Source: Novosphingobium sp. Rr 2-17 (lineage in GTDB: Bacteria; Pseudomonadota; Alphaproteobacteria; Sphingomonadales; Sphingomonadaceae). From it: 64,000 nt of DNA. The notes under the pieces were generated by a model. That model made no database searches, was not told where the DNA came from, and saw only the letters and a program-made list of their open reading frames with translations. Location: NCBI RefSeq assembly GCF_000272475.1, contig NZ_AKFJ01000089.1, positions 1-64,000 of the forward strand, read 5' to 3'. A program made the translations under genes and the position numbers. The stretch's first letter is position 1, and each line of letters begins with the position of its first letter. Shown here in pieces: positions 8,155 to 16,670 of the stretch.

Positions 8155-9570
8155 TCAGGCGCCGAGGTCCTTCACCGCCTGGACCATCTGGGTCAGCACA
8201 GCCTGCGCATCGCCGTAGACCATGCTGCAATTCTCGGTGAAAAAGAGGAGGTTCTCGACGCCCGAGTAGCCCTTTCCCTGTCCGCGTTTGACGACGTAGA
8301 CCTGATGGGCCTTGTCGGCATCGAGGATAGGCATACCGTAAATCGGCGAGGATTTGTCGGTACGCGCGGCCGGATTGACGACATCGTTCGCGCCGATGAC
8401 CAATGCGACATCAGTGCTGTTGAACTCGGCGTTGATGTCTTCCATGTCGAAGATGATGTCATAGGGCACACCCGCTTCTGCGAGCAGCACGTTCATGTGA
8501 CCGGGCATGCGGCCCGCGACCGGGTGGATCGCGAACTTCACGCCGACACCTGCGGTCTGAAGCAGCTTGACGAATTCGTAGAGCTTCTGCTGCGCCTGCG
8601 CGACGGCAAGCCCGTAGCCTGGGATGATGATGACGCTGGAGGCATAGCGCATGGCGACAGCGGCATCGCTGGCATCGGCGCTTTTCATCTCTCCGTGCGC
8701 TTCGCTGCTGCCCTGGCCGGCGGTGTCGCCGAAGTTCGAGAACAGCACATTGGTCAGCGAACGGTTCATCGCCTTTGCCATCAGCACGGTCAGCAACGTG
8801 CCCGCGGAACCGACCACCATTCCTGCGATCATCAGCGCCGGGTTTTGCAGCGCATAACCCTCCAGCGCCACGGCCAGGCCGGTTAAGGCATTGTAGAGCG
8901 AAATGACCACCGGCATGTCGGCCCCGCCGATCGGCAGCGTCATCATGACGCCGAAAGCCAGCGCGCCCAGAAAGAACAGCACAGCCAGCAGCGGCAAGTG
9001 CGATGTACCGAAGAACACCACGAGCGCGATGCCCAGCAGCACGGTGGCGAGGAACAGCAAGCCGTTGACGATGCGCTGCCCGCCAAAGCGCCAGGGCTTG
9101 TTGATCCTGCCGTCCAGCTTTGCCCAGGCGATCACCGATCCCGTCAGCGAGATCGAGCCGATCAGCGCGCCTGCGGCGGTCACCGCGAGGATCAGCGGTG
9201 CCAGGGCTCCACGTCCCGAAAGTTCGACCGCGGCCACTGCGGCCGCCGCGCCGCCGCCCATGCCGTTGTAGAGTGCGACCATCTGCGGCATCGCGGTCAT
9301 TTCGACCTTGCGCCCGCGCAGGAAGGCCCAGCCGCCGCCGAGACACAGAGCTAGAATTGCCAGGATCAGGTTGATCCCGCGGTGCGGCGCGACCTCAGGC
9401 GAGACGTCGAAGACCGTCAGGAAACTGGCTGCGACGACAACCACCATGCCGATGCCAGCCACAACGATGCCCGACAGTGCGGTCACCGGCGAGGACATCC
9501 GCTTGAGGCCGAAAATGAACAATCCGGCGGCGGCCAATCCACTCAAGCCGAAAATATGCTGAATAAGCAT
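8155..9570 (-). CDS. pntB: NAD(P) transhydrogenase subunit beta
   Basis: 471 residues from MLIQHIFGLSGLAAAG. Several membrane helices fill the first half (LAAAGLFIFGLK, ALSGIVVAGIGMVVVVA, and others) and the C-terminal NADP-binding domain III carries IIPGYGLAVAQAQ, FAIHPVAGRMPGHMNVLLAEA, VIGANDVVNPAA and IYGMPILDADKA, all family hallmarks. It acts in the inner membrane, moving hydride from NADH to NADP+ with proton entry. The gene follows pntA2 with almost no gap (start one base beyond the pntA2 stop region) and precedes the aldehyde dehydrogenase. Confidence 0.95.
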   Translation of the reverse strand: MLIQHIFGLSGLAAAGLFIFGLKRMSSPVTALSGIVVAGIGMVVVVAASFLTVFDVSPEVAPHRGINLILAILALCLGGGWAFLRGRKVEMTAMPQMVALYNGMGGGAAAAVAAVELSGRGALAPLILAVTAAGALIGSISLTGSVIAWAKLDGRINKPWRFGGQRIVNGLLFLATVLLGIALVVFFGTSHLPLLAVLFFLGALAFGVMMTLPIGGADMPVVISLYNALTGLAVALEGYALQNPALMIAGMVVGSAGTLLTVLMAKAMNRSLTNVLFSNFGDTAGQGSSEAHGEMKSADASDAAVAMRYASSVIIIPGYGLAVAQAQQKLYEFVKLLQTAGVGVKFAIHPVAGRMPGHMNVLLAEAGVPYDIIFDMEDINAEFNSTDVALVIGANDVVNPAARTDKSSPIYGMPILDADKAHQVYVVKRGQGKGYSGVENLLFFTENCSMVYGDAQAVLTQMVQAVKDLGA

Positions 9571-9571
9571 G

Positions 9572-9880
9572 TCAGTTCTTTCTGCTTCCGCCGGACTTGA
9601 ACATGGCAAGCATGCGGTCGGTCACCACATAGCCGCCAGCGGCATTGGCCGCGCCGAGCGCGACACCGAGAAAGCCGACGACTTGCGCGAACGGCGTGGT
9701 CGCGTTCAGCAGCGCGTGGAGCGCACCGACGACGACGATGCCGTGGATGAAGTTCGAACCCGACATCAGAGGGGTGTGGAGGATCGAGGGCACCCGGCTG
9801 ATGACTTCGTAGCCGGTGAACGCTGCCAGCATGAAAATATAGAGCGCGATCAGCCAGGTCATGGATGTGTCTATGGTCAT
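9572..9880 (-). CDS. pntA2: NAD(P) transhydrogenase subunit alpha, part 2 (membrane)
   Basis: 102 residues with three membrane helices (MTWLIALYIFMLAAFTGYEV, HGIVVVGALHALLNA, VVGFLGVALGAANAAGGYVV) and the conserved VPSILHTPLMSGSNFIHGI. It corresponds to the membrane part of PntA, which is a separate small gene in many alphaproteobacteria. The start ATG overlaps the pntA1 stop by four bases (ATGA), so the two are translationally coupled. Confidence 0.94.
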   Translation of the reverse strand: MTIDTSMTWLIALYIFMLAAFTGYEVISRVPSILHTPLMSGSNFIHGIVVVGALHALLNATTPFAQVVGFLGVALGAANAAGGYVVTDRMLAMFKSGGSRKN

Positions 9881-11031
9881 TTTGCATTCTCCGCACCCGA
9901 TGAAGCCATTTGCTCTATCGCCTGCCGCAGCGCCCCATCGCGGATTTCCCCGCCATGGGTCAGGACAGTTCCGGCAACGACCTCATCATCGAAGTCGAGA
10001 GCGATCGCCCCGTCCTTCACAAACAGCGTGACGAGATTGAGGACATTTTTGGCGTAAAGTTCGCTTGCATGCTGGGCGAGCGCCGAAGGCACATCGAGCG
10101 GCCCCAGGATTGTCACAGCCCCCACGGTGATCGTCTTGCCGGGCTGCGTGCCTTCACAGTTACCCCCGCTTTCAGCGCCTAGATCGACGATCACTGCGCC
10201 CGGTTTCATTGCCGCGATCTGGTCGGCGGCGATGAGGATCGGCGCACGGCGCCCGGGCACCGCTGCCGTCGTGATGATCATGTCAGCCTCGGCGATGTGA
10301 CGTGAGACGACCTGGCGCACTTGTGCTTTTTCGTCCGCCGTCAACTCGCGCGCATAGCCGCCTTCGCCCCTGGCATCGACGCCAGTATCGACGAATTTCG
10401 CGCCGAGCGACTGAGCCTGTTCGGCAGTTTCAGGCCGCACGTCATAGCCTTCGGTAATGGCGCCGAGCCGATGCGCCGTCGCCAGCGCCGAAAGCCCGGC
10501 TACACCCAGCCCCATCACCAGGACTTTCGCGGCGCGCAGCGAGCCCACGGCGGTCGTCATCATCGGCAGGATGCGCGGCATGTGCACCGCGCCAAGCAGC
10601 GGCGCATAGTACCCCGCCAGCGCGGCCTGGCTCGACAGGGCATCCATCGATTGTGCCCGGCTGATGCGAGGAATGCGCTCCATCGCAAAGGCTGTGACCT
10701 TGGCGTCGCGCAAGGCCGCGACCAGTTCCGGGTTCGCGGCACCGTAGAGAAATGAGATGAGCAAGGCGCCCGGCTTCATGGCCTTGGCAACTTCGACCGA
10801 AGGCGGCTGAACAGCCAGCACGATATCGGCGTTAGTAACCAGCCCTTGGGCAGTGTCTGCAAAGGCCACATCCTGATAGGCCTCGTCCGCGAAGGTCGCG
10901 CTGTAGCCGGCGCCGTGCTCCAGCGTCACCGATGCCCCCAGCCGCGCCAGTCGCGAGGCGACCATCGGCACGGTGGCAACGCGTTTCTCTCCGGGCCTGG
11001 TTTCCCTGAGCACTGATATCTCGATCGCCAT
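9877..11031 (-). CDS. pntA1: NAD(P) transhydrogenase subunit alpha, part 1 (NAD-binding)
   Basis: 384 residues from MAIEISVLRETRPGEKRVA, chosen over an upstream ATG because GGAG lies eight bases ahead. AlaDH/PNT N-terminal domain first, then a Rossmann domain with VLVMGLGVAGLSALATAHRLG and GYDVRPETAEQAQSLGAKF. The conserved ITTAAVPGRRAPILI and VIVDLGAESGGNCE motifs are present. This soluble domain I binds NAD(H). It is the first gene of the pnt operon and is divergent from the TetR gene at 11196, with a palindromic region between them. Confidence 0.95.
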   Translation of the reverse strand: MAIEISVLRETRPGEKRVATVPMVASRLARLGASVTLEHGAGYSATFADEAYQDVAFADTAQGLVTNADIVLAVQPPSVEVAKAMKPGALLISFLYGAANPELVAALRDAKVTAFAMERIPRISRAQSMDALSSQAALAGYYAPLLGAVHMPRILPMMTTAVGSLRAAKVLVMGLGVAGLSALATAHRLGAITEGYDVRPETAEQAQSLGAKFVDTGVDARGEGGYARELTADEKAQVRQVVSRHIAEADMIITTAAVPGRRAPILIAADQIAAMKPGAVIVDLGAESGGNCEGTQPGKTITVGAVTILGPLDVPSALAQHASELYAKNVLNLVTLFVKDGAIALDFDDEVVAGTVLTHGGEIRDGALRQAIEQMASSGAENAK

Positions 11032-11120
11032 TGCGTGCTCCGCCTTGGTTTGGCTCACCCTTCAAGTGTGGCCTGCAGGCGAAAGGTGGGCTTGTTCGAC
11101 CGCCCGGCACATTGACGCAG

Positions 11121-11155
11121 ATCAAATGCAATTCAGATATCATTTGATATTGCAC
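11121..11155. promoter_or_regulatory. nested inverted repeats between pntA1 and a TetR gene
   Basis: ATATCA-TT-TGATAT at 11137-11150 lies inside a wider inverted pair ATCAAAT (11121-11127) and ATTTGAT (11142-11148). The site is in the 165-bp divergent gap between pntA1 and the TetR gene, a normal place for an operator of that regulator. Function is inferred from position and symmetry only. Confidence 0.4.
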
Positions 11156-11195
11156 CTTTCAGTTCATTCGTATCGCCGGAGGGGGGGCGCGCGTC

Positions 11196-11837
11196 ATGAC
11201 CACTACACTCAGAAAAATGAGACTGAGCCGACAGGAGGCCCAGATGCAGACTCGGGAACGGCTTATCGAATCCGCAAGCCACCTGTTTGTCAGGTTCGGT
11301 TTCGCGGGCACTTCATTGCGGGATATTGCCGAGGAAGCGGGCTATTCCCAAGGTGCCTTCTATTCGAATTTTCCGTGCAAGGAGGCCGTGCTTCTCGAGA
11401 TTTTGAAACGGCATACGGCTATGGAAGACGAGGAGATTGAAGCCATCGTCGGTAACGAATGTCACAGTATCGAGCAGGTTCTGGCCGCGGTAGAAACCTG
11501 GTGCGAGAAGTTCGAAAAGGACCGCGACTGGTCGATCCTCACAATCGAACTCCAGCTCCACGCCTTGAGAAGTCCGACGTTCGCCGAAAGCTATGCCCAG
11601 TTTTGGTTGGCGCATGAGGAGCGTATCGCCGAATTGATCAGGCTAACGTTCGAACGCTCCGGCAAAATTGTGCCAGCTCATGCCCCACAATTGGCCGCCG
11701 GCCTCATGGCCTTGGCGAACGGCTTGGCAGTGCAGGAGAGCATGAAGCGTCCGCCGGCCATCGCGGCGACAATGGCCCTGTTTCTGCGCACGCTTATTAC
11801 TGGTGCCGAACAGAACGCAAGCGTGGCGCCTTGCTGA
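11196..11837 (+). CDS. TetR/AcrR-family transcriptional regulator
   Basis: 213 residues. The N-terminal helix-turn-helix is clear: RERLIESASHLFVRFGFAGT followed by SLRDIAEEAGYSQGAFYSNF, with the YSNFPCKEAVLLEIL recognition end. The C-terminal ligand domain is helical and not assignable. It is divergent from the pnt operon and co-oriented with oleate hydratase 142 bp downstream, so either could be its target. The start could also be the inner Met in the MQTRERLIES segment, but the conserved part is unaffected. Ligand unknown; fatty acids are a reasonable guess given the neighbour. Confidence 0.88.
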   Translation: MTTTLRKMRLSRQEAQMQTRERLIESASHLFVRFGFAGTSLRDIAEEAGYSQGAFYSNFPCKEAVLLEILKRHTAMEDEEIEAIVGNECHSIEQVLAAVETWCEKFEKDRDWSILTIELQLHALRSPTFAESYAQFWLAHEERIAELIRLTFERSGKIVPAHAPQLAAGLMALANGLAVQESMKRPPAIAATMALFLRTLITGAEQNASVAPC

Positions 11838-11979
11838 TGCCGGTCGCCCGCCAATTCGCGAAAGACCGCTCACGAGCAGCGCGTCAGCGAAAAGCAAAAT
11901 CCGCCCACTTCGCCTTTTAGCCCAAGGGCGCGGTGCCTGGCGTCGCTCAACCAACACAAATGAGAAGGACCGCTCCACC

Positions 11980-13749
11980 ATGCATTACAGCAGCGGGAAC
12001 TACGAAGCCTTTGTGCGCCCTCGCAAACCGGAAGGCGCCGACAGCAAGACGGCTTGGTTTATCGGCTCTGGACTTGCTGGGCTCGCCGGCGCGGCTTTCC
12101 TGATCCGAGACGGCGGCGTCGCCGGCGAGCGCATTACCATCCTCGAAGAGCTGAAACTGCCGGGCGGTGCGCTCGACGGTCTCGACGTCCCTGAAAAGGG
12201 ATTCGTCGTCCGCGGAGGCCGCGAGATGGAGGAGCATTTCGAATGCCTCTGGGATCTCTTTCGTTCGATCCCATCGCTGGAGATCGAAGACGCGAGCGTC
12301 CTTGATGAATTCTATAGGGTCAACAAGGACGATCCGAATTTTTCGCTGCAACGTGTCACGCAGAACCAGGGGCAGGACGTGCCTGACAAAGCCCTGTTGA
12401 CCCTGAACGACAGGGCGCAGAGGGACCTGATCTCGATCTTTCTGGCGACGCGCGAAGAAGTAGAGAACAAGCGGATCAACGAGGTCTTCGGCGAGGATTT
12501 CCTCAAGAGCAATTTCTGGCTCTATTGGCGCACCATGTTCGCCTTCGAGGAGTGGCATTCGGCGCTGGAAATGAAGCTTTATCTGCACCGCTTCATTCAC
12601 CACATCGGAAGTCTGGCAGACTTCTCCTCCCTCAAGTTCAATCGCTACAACCAGTATGAATCCATGGTCCTGCCACTGGTGAAGTGGTTGACGGATCAGG
12701 GCGTCAAATTCCGCTATGACGTCGAGGTCACCGATGTCGATTTCGACATCCAGCCGGACCGCAAACAAGCAACGCGAATCCGCTGGATCGAAAACGGCGT
12801 CGAAGGCGGTGTTGACCTTGGGTCTGACGATCTCGTCTTCATCACCATCGGATCGCTGACCGAGAATTCCGACGAAGGCGATCACAAGGTTCCCGCGAAG
12901 CTGGACGATGGGCCAGCGCCAGCCTGGGACCTATGGCGTCGCATAGCCGCCAAGGATCCCGCGTTTGGACGTCCGGATGTGTTTGGCAATCACATCCCCG
13001 AAACCAAATGGGCGTCGGCGACGATCACCACGCTGGACCAGCGCATTCCCGAATATATCGCGAAGATCGCCAGGCGCGACCCGTTCAGCGGCAAGGTCGT
13101 GACGGCCGGCATCGTCACCGTGAAGGATTCCGCTTGGTTGCTGAGTTGGACGGTGAGCCGACAGCCGCATTTCAGGAAACAACCCAAGGACCAGATTGTC
13201 GGTTGGCTCTATGCGCTGTTCGTTGATCGACCTGGCGATTATGTGAAAAAGCCGATGCAGGACTGCACCGGCGAGGAAATCACCCAGGAATGGCTCTACC
13301 ATTTGGGTGTGCCGGTCGATGATATCCCGGAACTGGCCGCCACGGGCGCCCGGACAGTGCCAGTGATGATGCCTTATATTACCGCGTTTTTCATGCCGCG
13401 TCAGGCCGGAGACCGGCCGGACGTCGTGCCAGAGGGTGCTGTCAACTTCGCATTCATCGGTCAGTTTGCTGAATCGAAACAGCGCGATTGCATCTTTACG
13501 ACAGAATATTCGGTTCGGACCCCGATGGAGGCGGTCTACACGCTGATGAATGTTGAGCGCGGTGTTCCGGAGGTCTTCAATTCGACCTATGATATCCGCA
13601 CGCTGCTAGCGGCGATTGGGCCACTGAGAGACGGCAAACCCATCGGGTTTCCCGCGCCCGAATTTCTCCGCAAGCTGCTGATGAAAAAACTGGACCATAC
13701 CGAAATTGGAGCACTGTTGAGGGAATTTCACCTGATTTCGACAGAATGA
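11980..13749 (+). CDS. ohyA: oleate hydratase (MCRA family)
   Basis: 589 residues from MHYSSGNYEAFVRPRKP. The FAD-binding GSGLAGLAGAAF lies at 29-40 and the family motif RGGREMEEHFECLWDLF at about 78-94, which carries the Glu thought to shape the FAD state and act in water addition. FNRYNQYESMVLPLVKWL, FGNHIPETKWASATIT and AFIGQFAESKQRDCIFTTEYSVRTP are also typical. The enzyme adds water across the cis-9 double bond of oleic and related acids, giving 10-hydroxy acids, and uses FAD as a non-redox cofactor. Length agrees with the family. An earlier in-frame ATG overlaps the TetR gene and is less likely. Confidence 0.93.
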   Translation: MHYSSGNYEAFVRPRKPEGADSKTAWFIGSGLAGLAGAAFLIRDGGVAGERITILEELKLPGGALDGLDVPEKGFVVRGGREMEEHFECLWDLFRSIPSLEIEDASVLDEFYRVNKDDPNFSLQRVTQNQGQDVPDKALLTLNDRAQRDLISIFLATREEVENKRINEVFGEDFLKSNFWLYWRTMFAFEEWHSALEMKLYLHRFIHHIGSLADFSSLKFNRYNQYESMVLPLVKWLTDQGVKFRYDVEVTDVDFDIQPDRKQATRIRWIENGVEGGVDLGSDDLVFITIGSLTENSDEGDHKVPAKLDDGPAPAWDLWRRIAAKDPAFGRPDVFGNHIPETKWASATITTLDQRIPEYIAKIARRDPFSGKVVTAGIVTVKDSAWLLSWTVSRQPHFRKQPKDQIVGWLYALFVDRPGDYVKKPMQDCTGEEITQEWLYHLGVPVDDIPELAATGARTVPVMMPYITAFFMPRQAGDRPDVVPEGAVNFAFIGQFAESKQRDCIFTTEYSVRTPMEAVYTLMNVERGVPEVFNSTYDIRTLLAAIGPLRDGKPIGFPAPEFLRKLLMKKLDHTEIGALLREFHLISTE

Positions 13750-13844
13750 TGTACGACACGAAATTTCAGATTATTCATTCCTGGTTGTCACACAGACCCG
13801 TGCCCGTAACGGCAACTGTCTTTTGACCATCGCCGAGATACCCA

Positions 13845-13955
13845 ATGGCTGCCCCTGATCATCAAAAATCTTCGCATTTTGATCATGACCATAGCGTTAC
13901 TTCGGGTGCTGGGAATGGAGCAAGGGCTATCGTGAAGAACCCGGTCTGCGGCATG
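13845..13955 (+). pseudogene. heavy-metal P-type ATPase, N-terminal remnant
   Basis: The frame MAAPDHQKSSHFDHDHSVTS then GAGNGARAIVKNPVCGM has a His-rich metal-binding leader followed by the start of a YHS-type motif (VKDPVCGM in intact proteins), as at the N-terminus of copper-exporting ATPases. The homology breaks off after VCGMPR, where the end of the oppositely oriented TetR gene begins. All catalytic parts are missing. This looks like a rearrangement junction; the identification rests on a short segment. Confidence 0.5.
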
Positions 13956-13956
13956 C

Positions 13957-14613
13957 CTAGGAACGATCGGCGTTATCCTGTGACGACAGCAGGGCCGGCA
14001 ACATCACCTTGTCGATCATCGCCTCGAGATGACGCATCTCGGGAGGCCGCCCCTCGAGGAGCGTCTTCCCCAGGAGATAGGCGCCCGGCAGATCATCGAG
14101 GATGCTGGAAGCAACTGCATCATTCAGTGCTTCTCCGCGTCCCACCGCACGGGTTATTACCTCCTGCCAGCCGATTACGGCGATGCGGTGCAGTTCGGTT
14201 GACAGAAGGTCGAGCAGCTCGGGATTGTCGCGCCTGGCGAGAACAAGGCCCGCGAACAGCCGTGCCCGCCGCGCCGTCAGCGCCGTCGCGATCCGCTGCG
14301 CCAAATCCAGGAGGTCGTCGCGCAGATTGCCCGTATCGGTAACGCCGATGGGCAGCTCGGCCAATTCGCTCTTTAGCGCAGCGAGCACCAGTTGATGCTT
14401 ATCGGCGTGGCGCCGGTAAATTGCGGGGATGGTGCTACCGGCGCGTCGAGCGACTTCGGCCAGCGAGAGAGCATCGAACCCGACGTCAGCAAGCACATCA
14501 AGCGTCGCTTTCAGAATCGTCTGGTCGATCTCCGTGCTTTGGGGGCGTCCCGATCGCTCGGAACGCTTGCGCTGCCCTGCCGCTGCAATGTCCGCCGCCG
14601 CATCAGTCGTCAT
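13957..14613 (-). CDS. TetR-family regulator, paired with the CruF-like gene
   Basis: 218 residues. HTH region: STEIDQTILKATLDVLADVG then FDALSLAEVARRAGSTIPAI and YRRHADKHQLVLAAL. It is clearly paralogous to the regulator at 17700-18374: both share GRPQS-E-D-ILxA, AIYRR-DK-LVLAAL and the C-terminal IDKVMLPAL/IEAVMLPAL. It overlaps the CruF-like gene by 11 bases and is the second gene of that operon. A palindrome identical in half-sites to one upstream of the paralogue lies just before the operon, so autoregulation is likely. Ligand unknown. Confidence 0.9.
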   Translation of the reverse strand: MTTDAAADIAAAGQRKRSERSGRPQSTEIDQTILKATLDVLADVGFDALSLAEVARRAGSTIPAIYRRHADKHQLVLAALKSELAELPIGVTDTGNLRDDLLDLAQRIATALTARRARLFAGLVLARRDNPELLDLLSTELHRIAVIGWQEVITRAVGRGEALNDAVASSILDDLPGAYLLGKTLLEGRPPEMRHLEAMIDKVMLPALLSSQDNADRS

Positions 14614-15517
14614 TCAGGTCTCCTCTGCCCATCTTGAACAACGCAAGCAGCGCAATGGGGACCATCGTGAAGCTGGCGATGATCGCGACCGACTCGAACA
14701 TATCCGCCTTGTTCCACACCTGCCCGGTGGCATCGACGACTGTTCCGCTAACGTGCGGCCCCAGAATTTGAAAGAGCGCAAACTGAAGGCCCAGCGATCC
14801 ATAGATCAGAACATTGGGCAGTTCCAAGCCCCGCCGGACGACGCTTTGCGGCTCGGAGACTGTGCTTTGTTTATAGGCCAGATACAGGCTGAACGCCTGG
14901 AAAAATGACCAGGTGACGAACCACCAGCCCAGATAGTTGCTGAAGGGCACGCCAAACAGGCCACCCCCATTTTCCCATATCCAATTGTGGCTGACCGTCG
15001 AGGCCCAATGGTCGGTCGACACATCCCACATCGTCATCACTGCACCGGCGATGATCGGCAGGGCGAACATATTCAGTCGATTTTGCCATCCCTTGCGCCA
15101 ATCGAGGTTCGCGTCGGCCTGATCTAGAAGGACGTTCGCCACCATCCAGCACACATAGCCGAGGCCATAATAGATGAGCCCGATCGTTACGGGCACGTAA
15201 AAAATCCTGGGCGATCCGGTATAATGATAGTTGCCGAACGGGAAGCCGGTCAGGATGCTCAGATTCTCGAAAAAATTACTGAAGATCCACGCCACCGCGA
15301 AAAACACCAGATTGGCCCGCATGCCGTAGCGACGCGCGCCATGAAGCAGCGCCAATGGAAAGGCGAGAATCAGGGGCAGCGCCATCCCGGTACCCGCCCC
15401 AGCCACAAACTGCGCCCCAAGCGCCAAGGCGACCGCAACGAGGGTCAACGCCCAAATCACCACGACCGGCCAGGGGGTTGGCAGCTTTTTCCCGCCCTGC
15501 TCTGCAATATCCATCAT
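14603..15517 (-). CDS. CruF-like carotenoid biosynthesis protein (DUF422), integral membrane
   Basis: 304 residues from MMDIAEQGGKK. About eight hydrophobic helices, with family motifs ENLSILTGFPFGNYHYT, PVTIGLIYYGLGYVCWMVANV, MTMWDVSTDHWAS and NYLGWWFVTWSFFQAF. The family includes CruF, which hydrates terminal double bonds of carotenoid precursors. The longer start at 15562 was rejected because its ATG would lie inside the palindrome at 15561-15584. It heads an operon with its TetR regulator. No other carotenoid genes are nearby, so the real substrate may be another isoprenoid. Family assignment is good; substrate is inferred. Confidence 0.78.
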   Translation of the reverse strand: MMDIAEQGGKKLPTPWPVVVIWALTLVAVALALGAQFVAGAGTGMALPLILAFPLALLHGARRYGMRANLVFFAVAWIFSNFFENLSILTGFPFGNYHYTGSPRIFYVPVTIGLIYYGLGYVCWMVANVLLDQADANLDWRKGWQNRLNMFALPIIAGAVMTMWDVSTDHWASTVSHNWIWENGGGLFGVPFSNYLGWWFVTWSFFQAFSLYLAYKQSTVSEPQSVVRRGLELPNVLIYGSLGLQFALFQILGPHVSGTVVDATGQVWNKADMFESVAIIASFTMVPIALLALFKMGRGDLNDD

Positions 15518-15560
15518 CCAAGCCTCGCCTACTGACCGTCGATCAACACCTTCTACCGAC

Positions 15561-15584
15561 ATACGATACGATACTTGATCGTAA
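15561..15584. promoter_or_regulatory. TetR operator candidate A
   Basis: ATACGAT-N10-ATCGTAA, 44 bp before the chosen start of the CruF-like gene. The half-sites and the 10-base spacer length are the same as in the site at 18493-18516 upstream of the paralogous TetR gene, while the spacer sequence differs. A third ACGAT lies inside the spacer at 15568-15572. Confidence 0.6.
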
Positions 15585-16111
15585 CGTCAATAGCCTGCTG
15601 GAAGGTCAGAGCGGAAAGCAGCCGGCGTGGTCGATGTTGATTTCCATTTGATCAACGCCGCACGAGCTCACCCGCTTGGCATCTCATTGCTGGTGCCGGT
15701 CAACTTCATGAAAGCGTGGGTCGAATCCAATCGCGAAGGCATACGGTGATCGCGGCCTGCCGGGCGAGCTAGCGCACCATAAGGTAGACGTTATCGAGCG
15801 TTGGTTAAGGGATTTGACTGCGCTGGCGTCAGCGCCGGCGCAATGTGTCTTGGGCAGATCGCCAGAACGATGCCGCAATCGGCGGTGAATGAGCAGCCAT
15901 GGCGCTTCATATCGCGCCCTTGCGTAGAATCGTCGGAAATGGCGGGCCATGCCCCATCAGGATGACCACTACGTCTACGCTATAGCCGCCTAAAGCCGCA
16001 TCTGCGACCCGCCGGGATTCCGCACCCCTGCGGAGATGCAGTTGCGAACTTAGGATGGGCTAAGGGCGCAGTGTTGCAATCACCCTGAACAGAGTGTTTC
16101 ATTTGGACGAA
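15585..16111. other. gap without a supported gene
   Basis: About 530 bp. Open frames on both strands are short and lack recognisable domains. One plus-strand stretch near 15630-15745 could encode FHLINAARAHPLGISLLVP-like sequence in a continuous frame, but no start, no family and no ribosome site support it. It may be decayed coding sequence. Confidence 0.35.
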
Positions 16112-16214
16112 TAGAGCGTTTTCGAAGCGGGTGGAATCACCTGCTGACCCGGAAAACGCGGCGAAACAAAAGACGAGAGCAACCGAGCCGATGCAATCGG
16201 ATCGGTTGCTCTAA
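16112..16214. repeat. dispersed intergenic repeat, copy 2 (MITE-like)
   Basis: Second copy of the 105-bp element at 5507-5615, in the same orientation: TAGAGCGTTTTCGAAGC at one end and GGTTGCTCTAA at the other. Most positions agree, differences being single bases or a short indel. It ends ten bases before the NIPSNAP gene stop. Confidence 0.75.
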
Positions 16215-16223
16215 GCGAAACTC

Positions 16224-16562
16224 CTAAACCGATGGCTTATTCACCTCAGCGGCCGGGTCGGATTGGGCTGGTTCGAGGAAGGTCGATGTGACATCGACAA
16301 TGTCGGCAGCCGCAAACCCCTCCATGTCGGCTCGAAACTCGCTACTGCCCATATATCGCGCGGTAACCTCCGCAGGGTTTTGCCCATCTGCATATTGCAC
16401 CAACGCAAGAAGGCGCGGTCTGTCACCGCCGACTTCCTTCCAGACGTGGTGGGTGGTGACGCCGAACGCGGCGAGGCTCACGATGTGCCGGGTCCAATGG
16501 ATGCTGGCGTAGCGGTCGAGGCTTTCGGCGGATGAAAGGGTGTATGTTCGCAGCTCTATCAT
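16224..16562 (-). CDS. NIPSNAP-family small protein
   Basis: 112 residues from MIELRTYTLSSAESLDRY; this ATG has GGAG six bases ahead and is preferred to an upstream TTG. The MIELRTYTL start and the SIHWTRHIVSLAAFGVTTHHVW segment resemble NIPSNAP/ferredoxin-like dimeric alpha-beta barrel proteins. Such proteins often accompany catabolic enzymes and bind or isomerise small hydrophobic compounds, but their reactions are mostly unknown. It is the last gene of the tetR-CrtC-like operon, 108 bp after the lipocalin gene. Confidence 0.65.
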   Translation of the reverse strand: MIELRTYTLSSAESLDRYASIHWTRHIVSLAAFGVTTHHVWKEVGGDRPRLLALVQYADGQNPAEVTARYMGSSEFRADMEGFAAADIVDVTSTFLEPAQSDPAAEVNKPSV

Positions 16563-16670
16563 GTCATACTCCAATGGTGGTTATCATGCGGGATGCTGTT
16601 TGCAGCCGGACCGCTGCTCATCGGGCGACATCGTCTATCCGTGCCCAAGGAATGCGCTGGGAACAGAACG

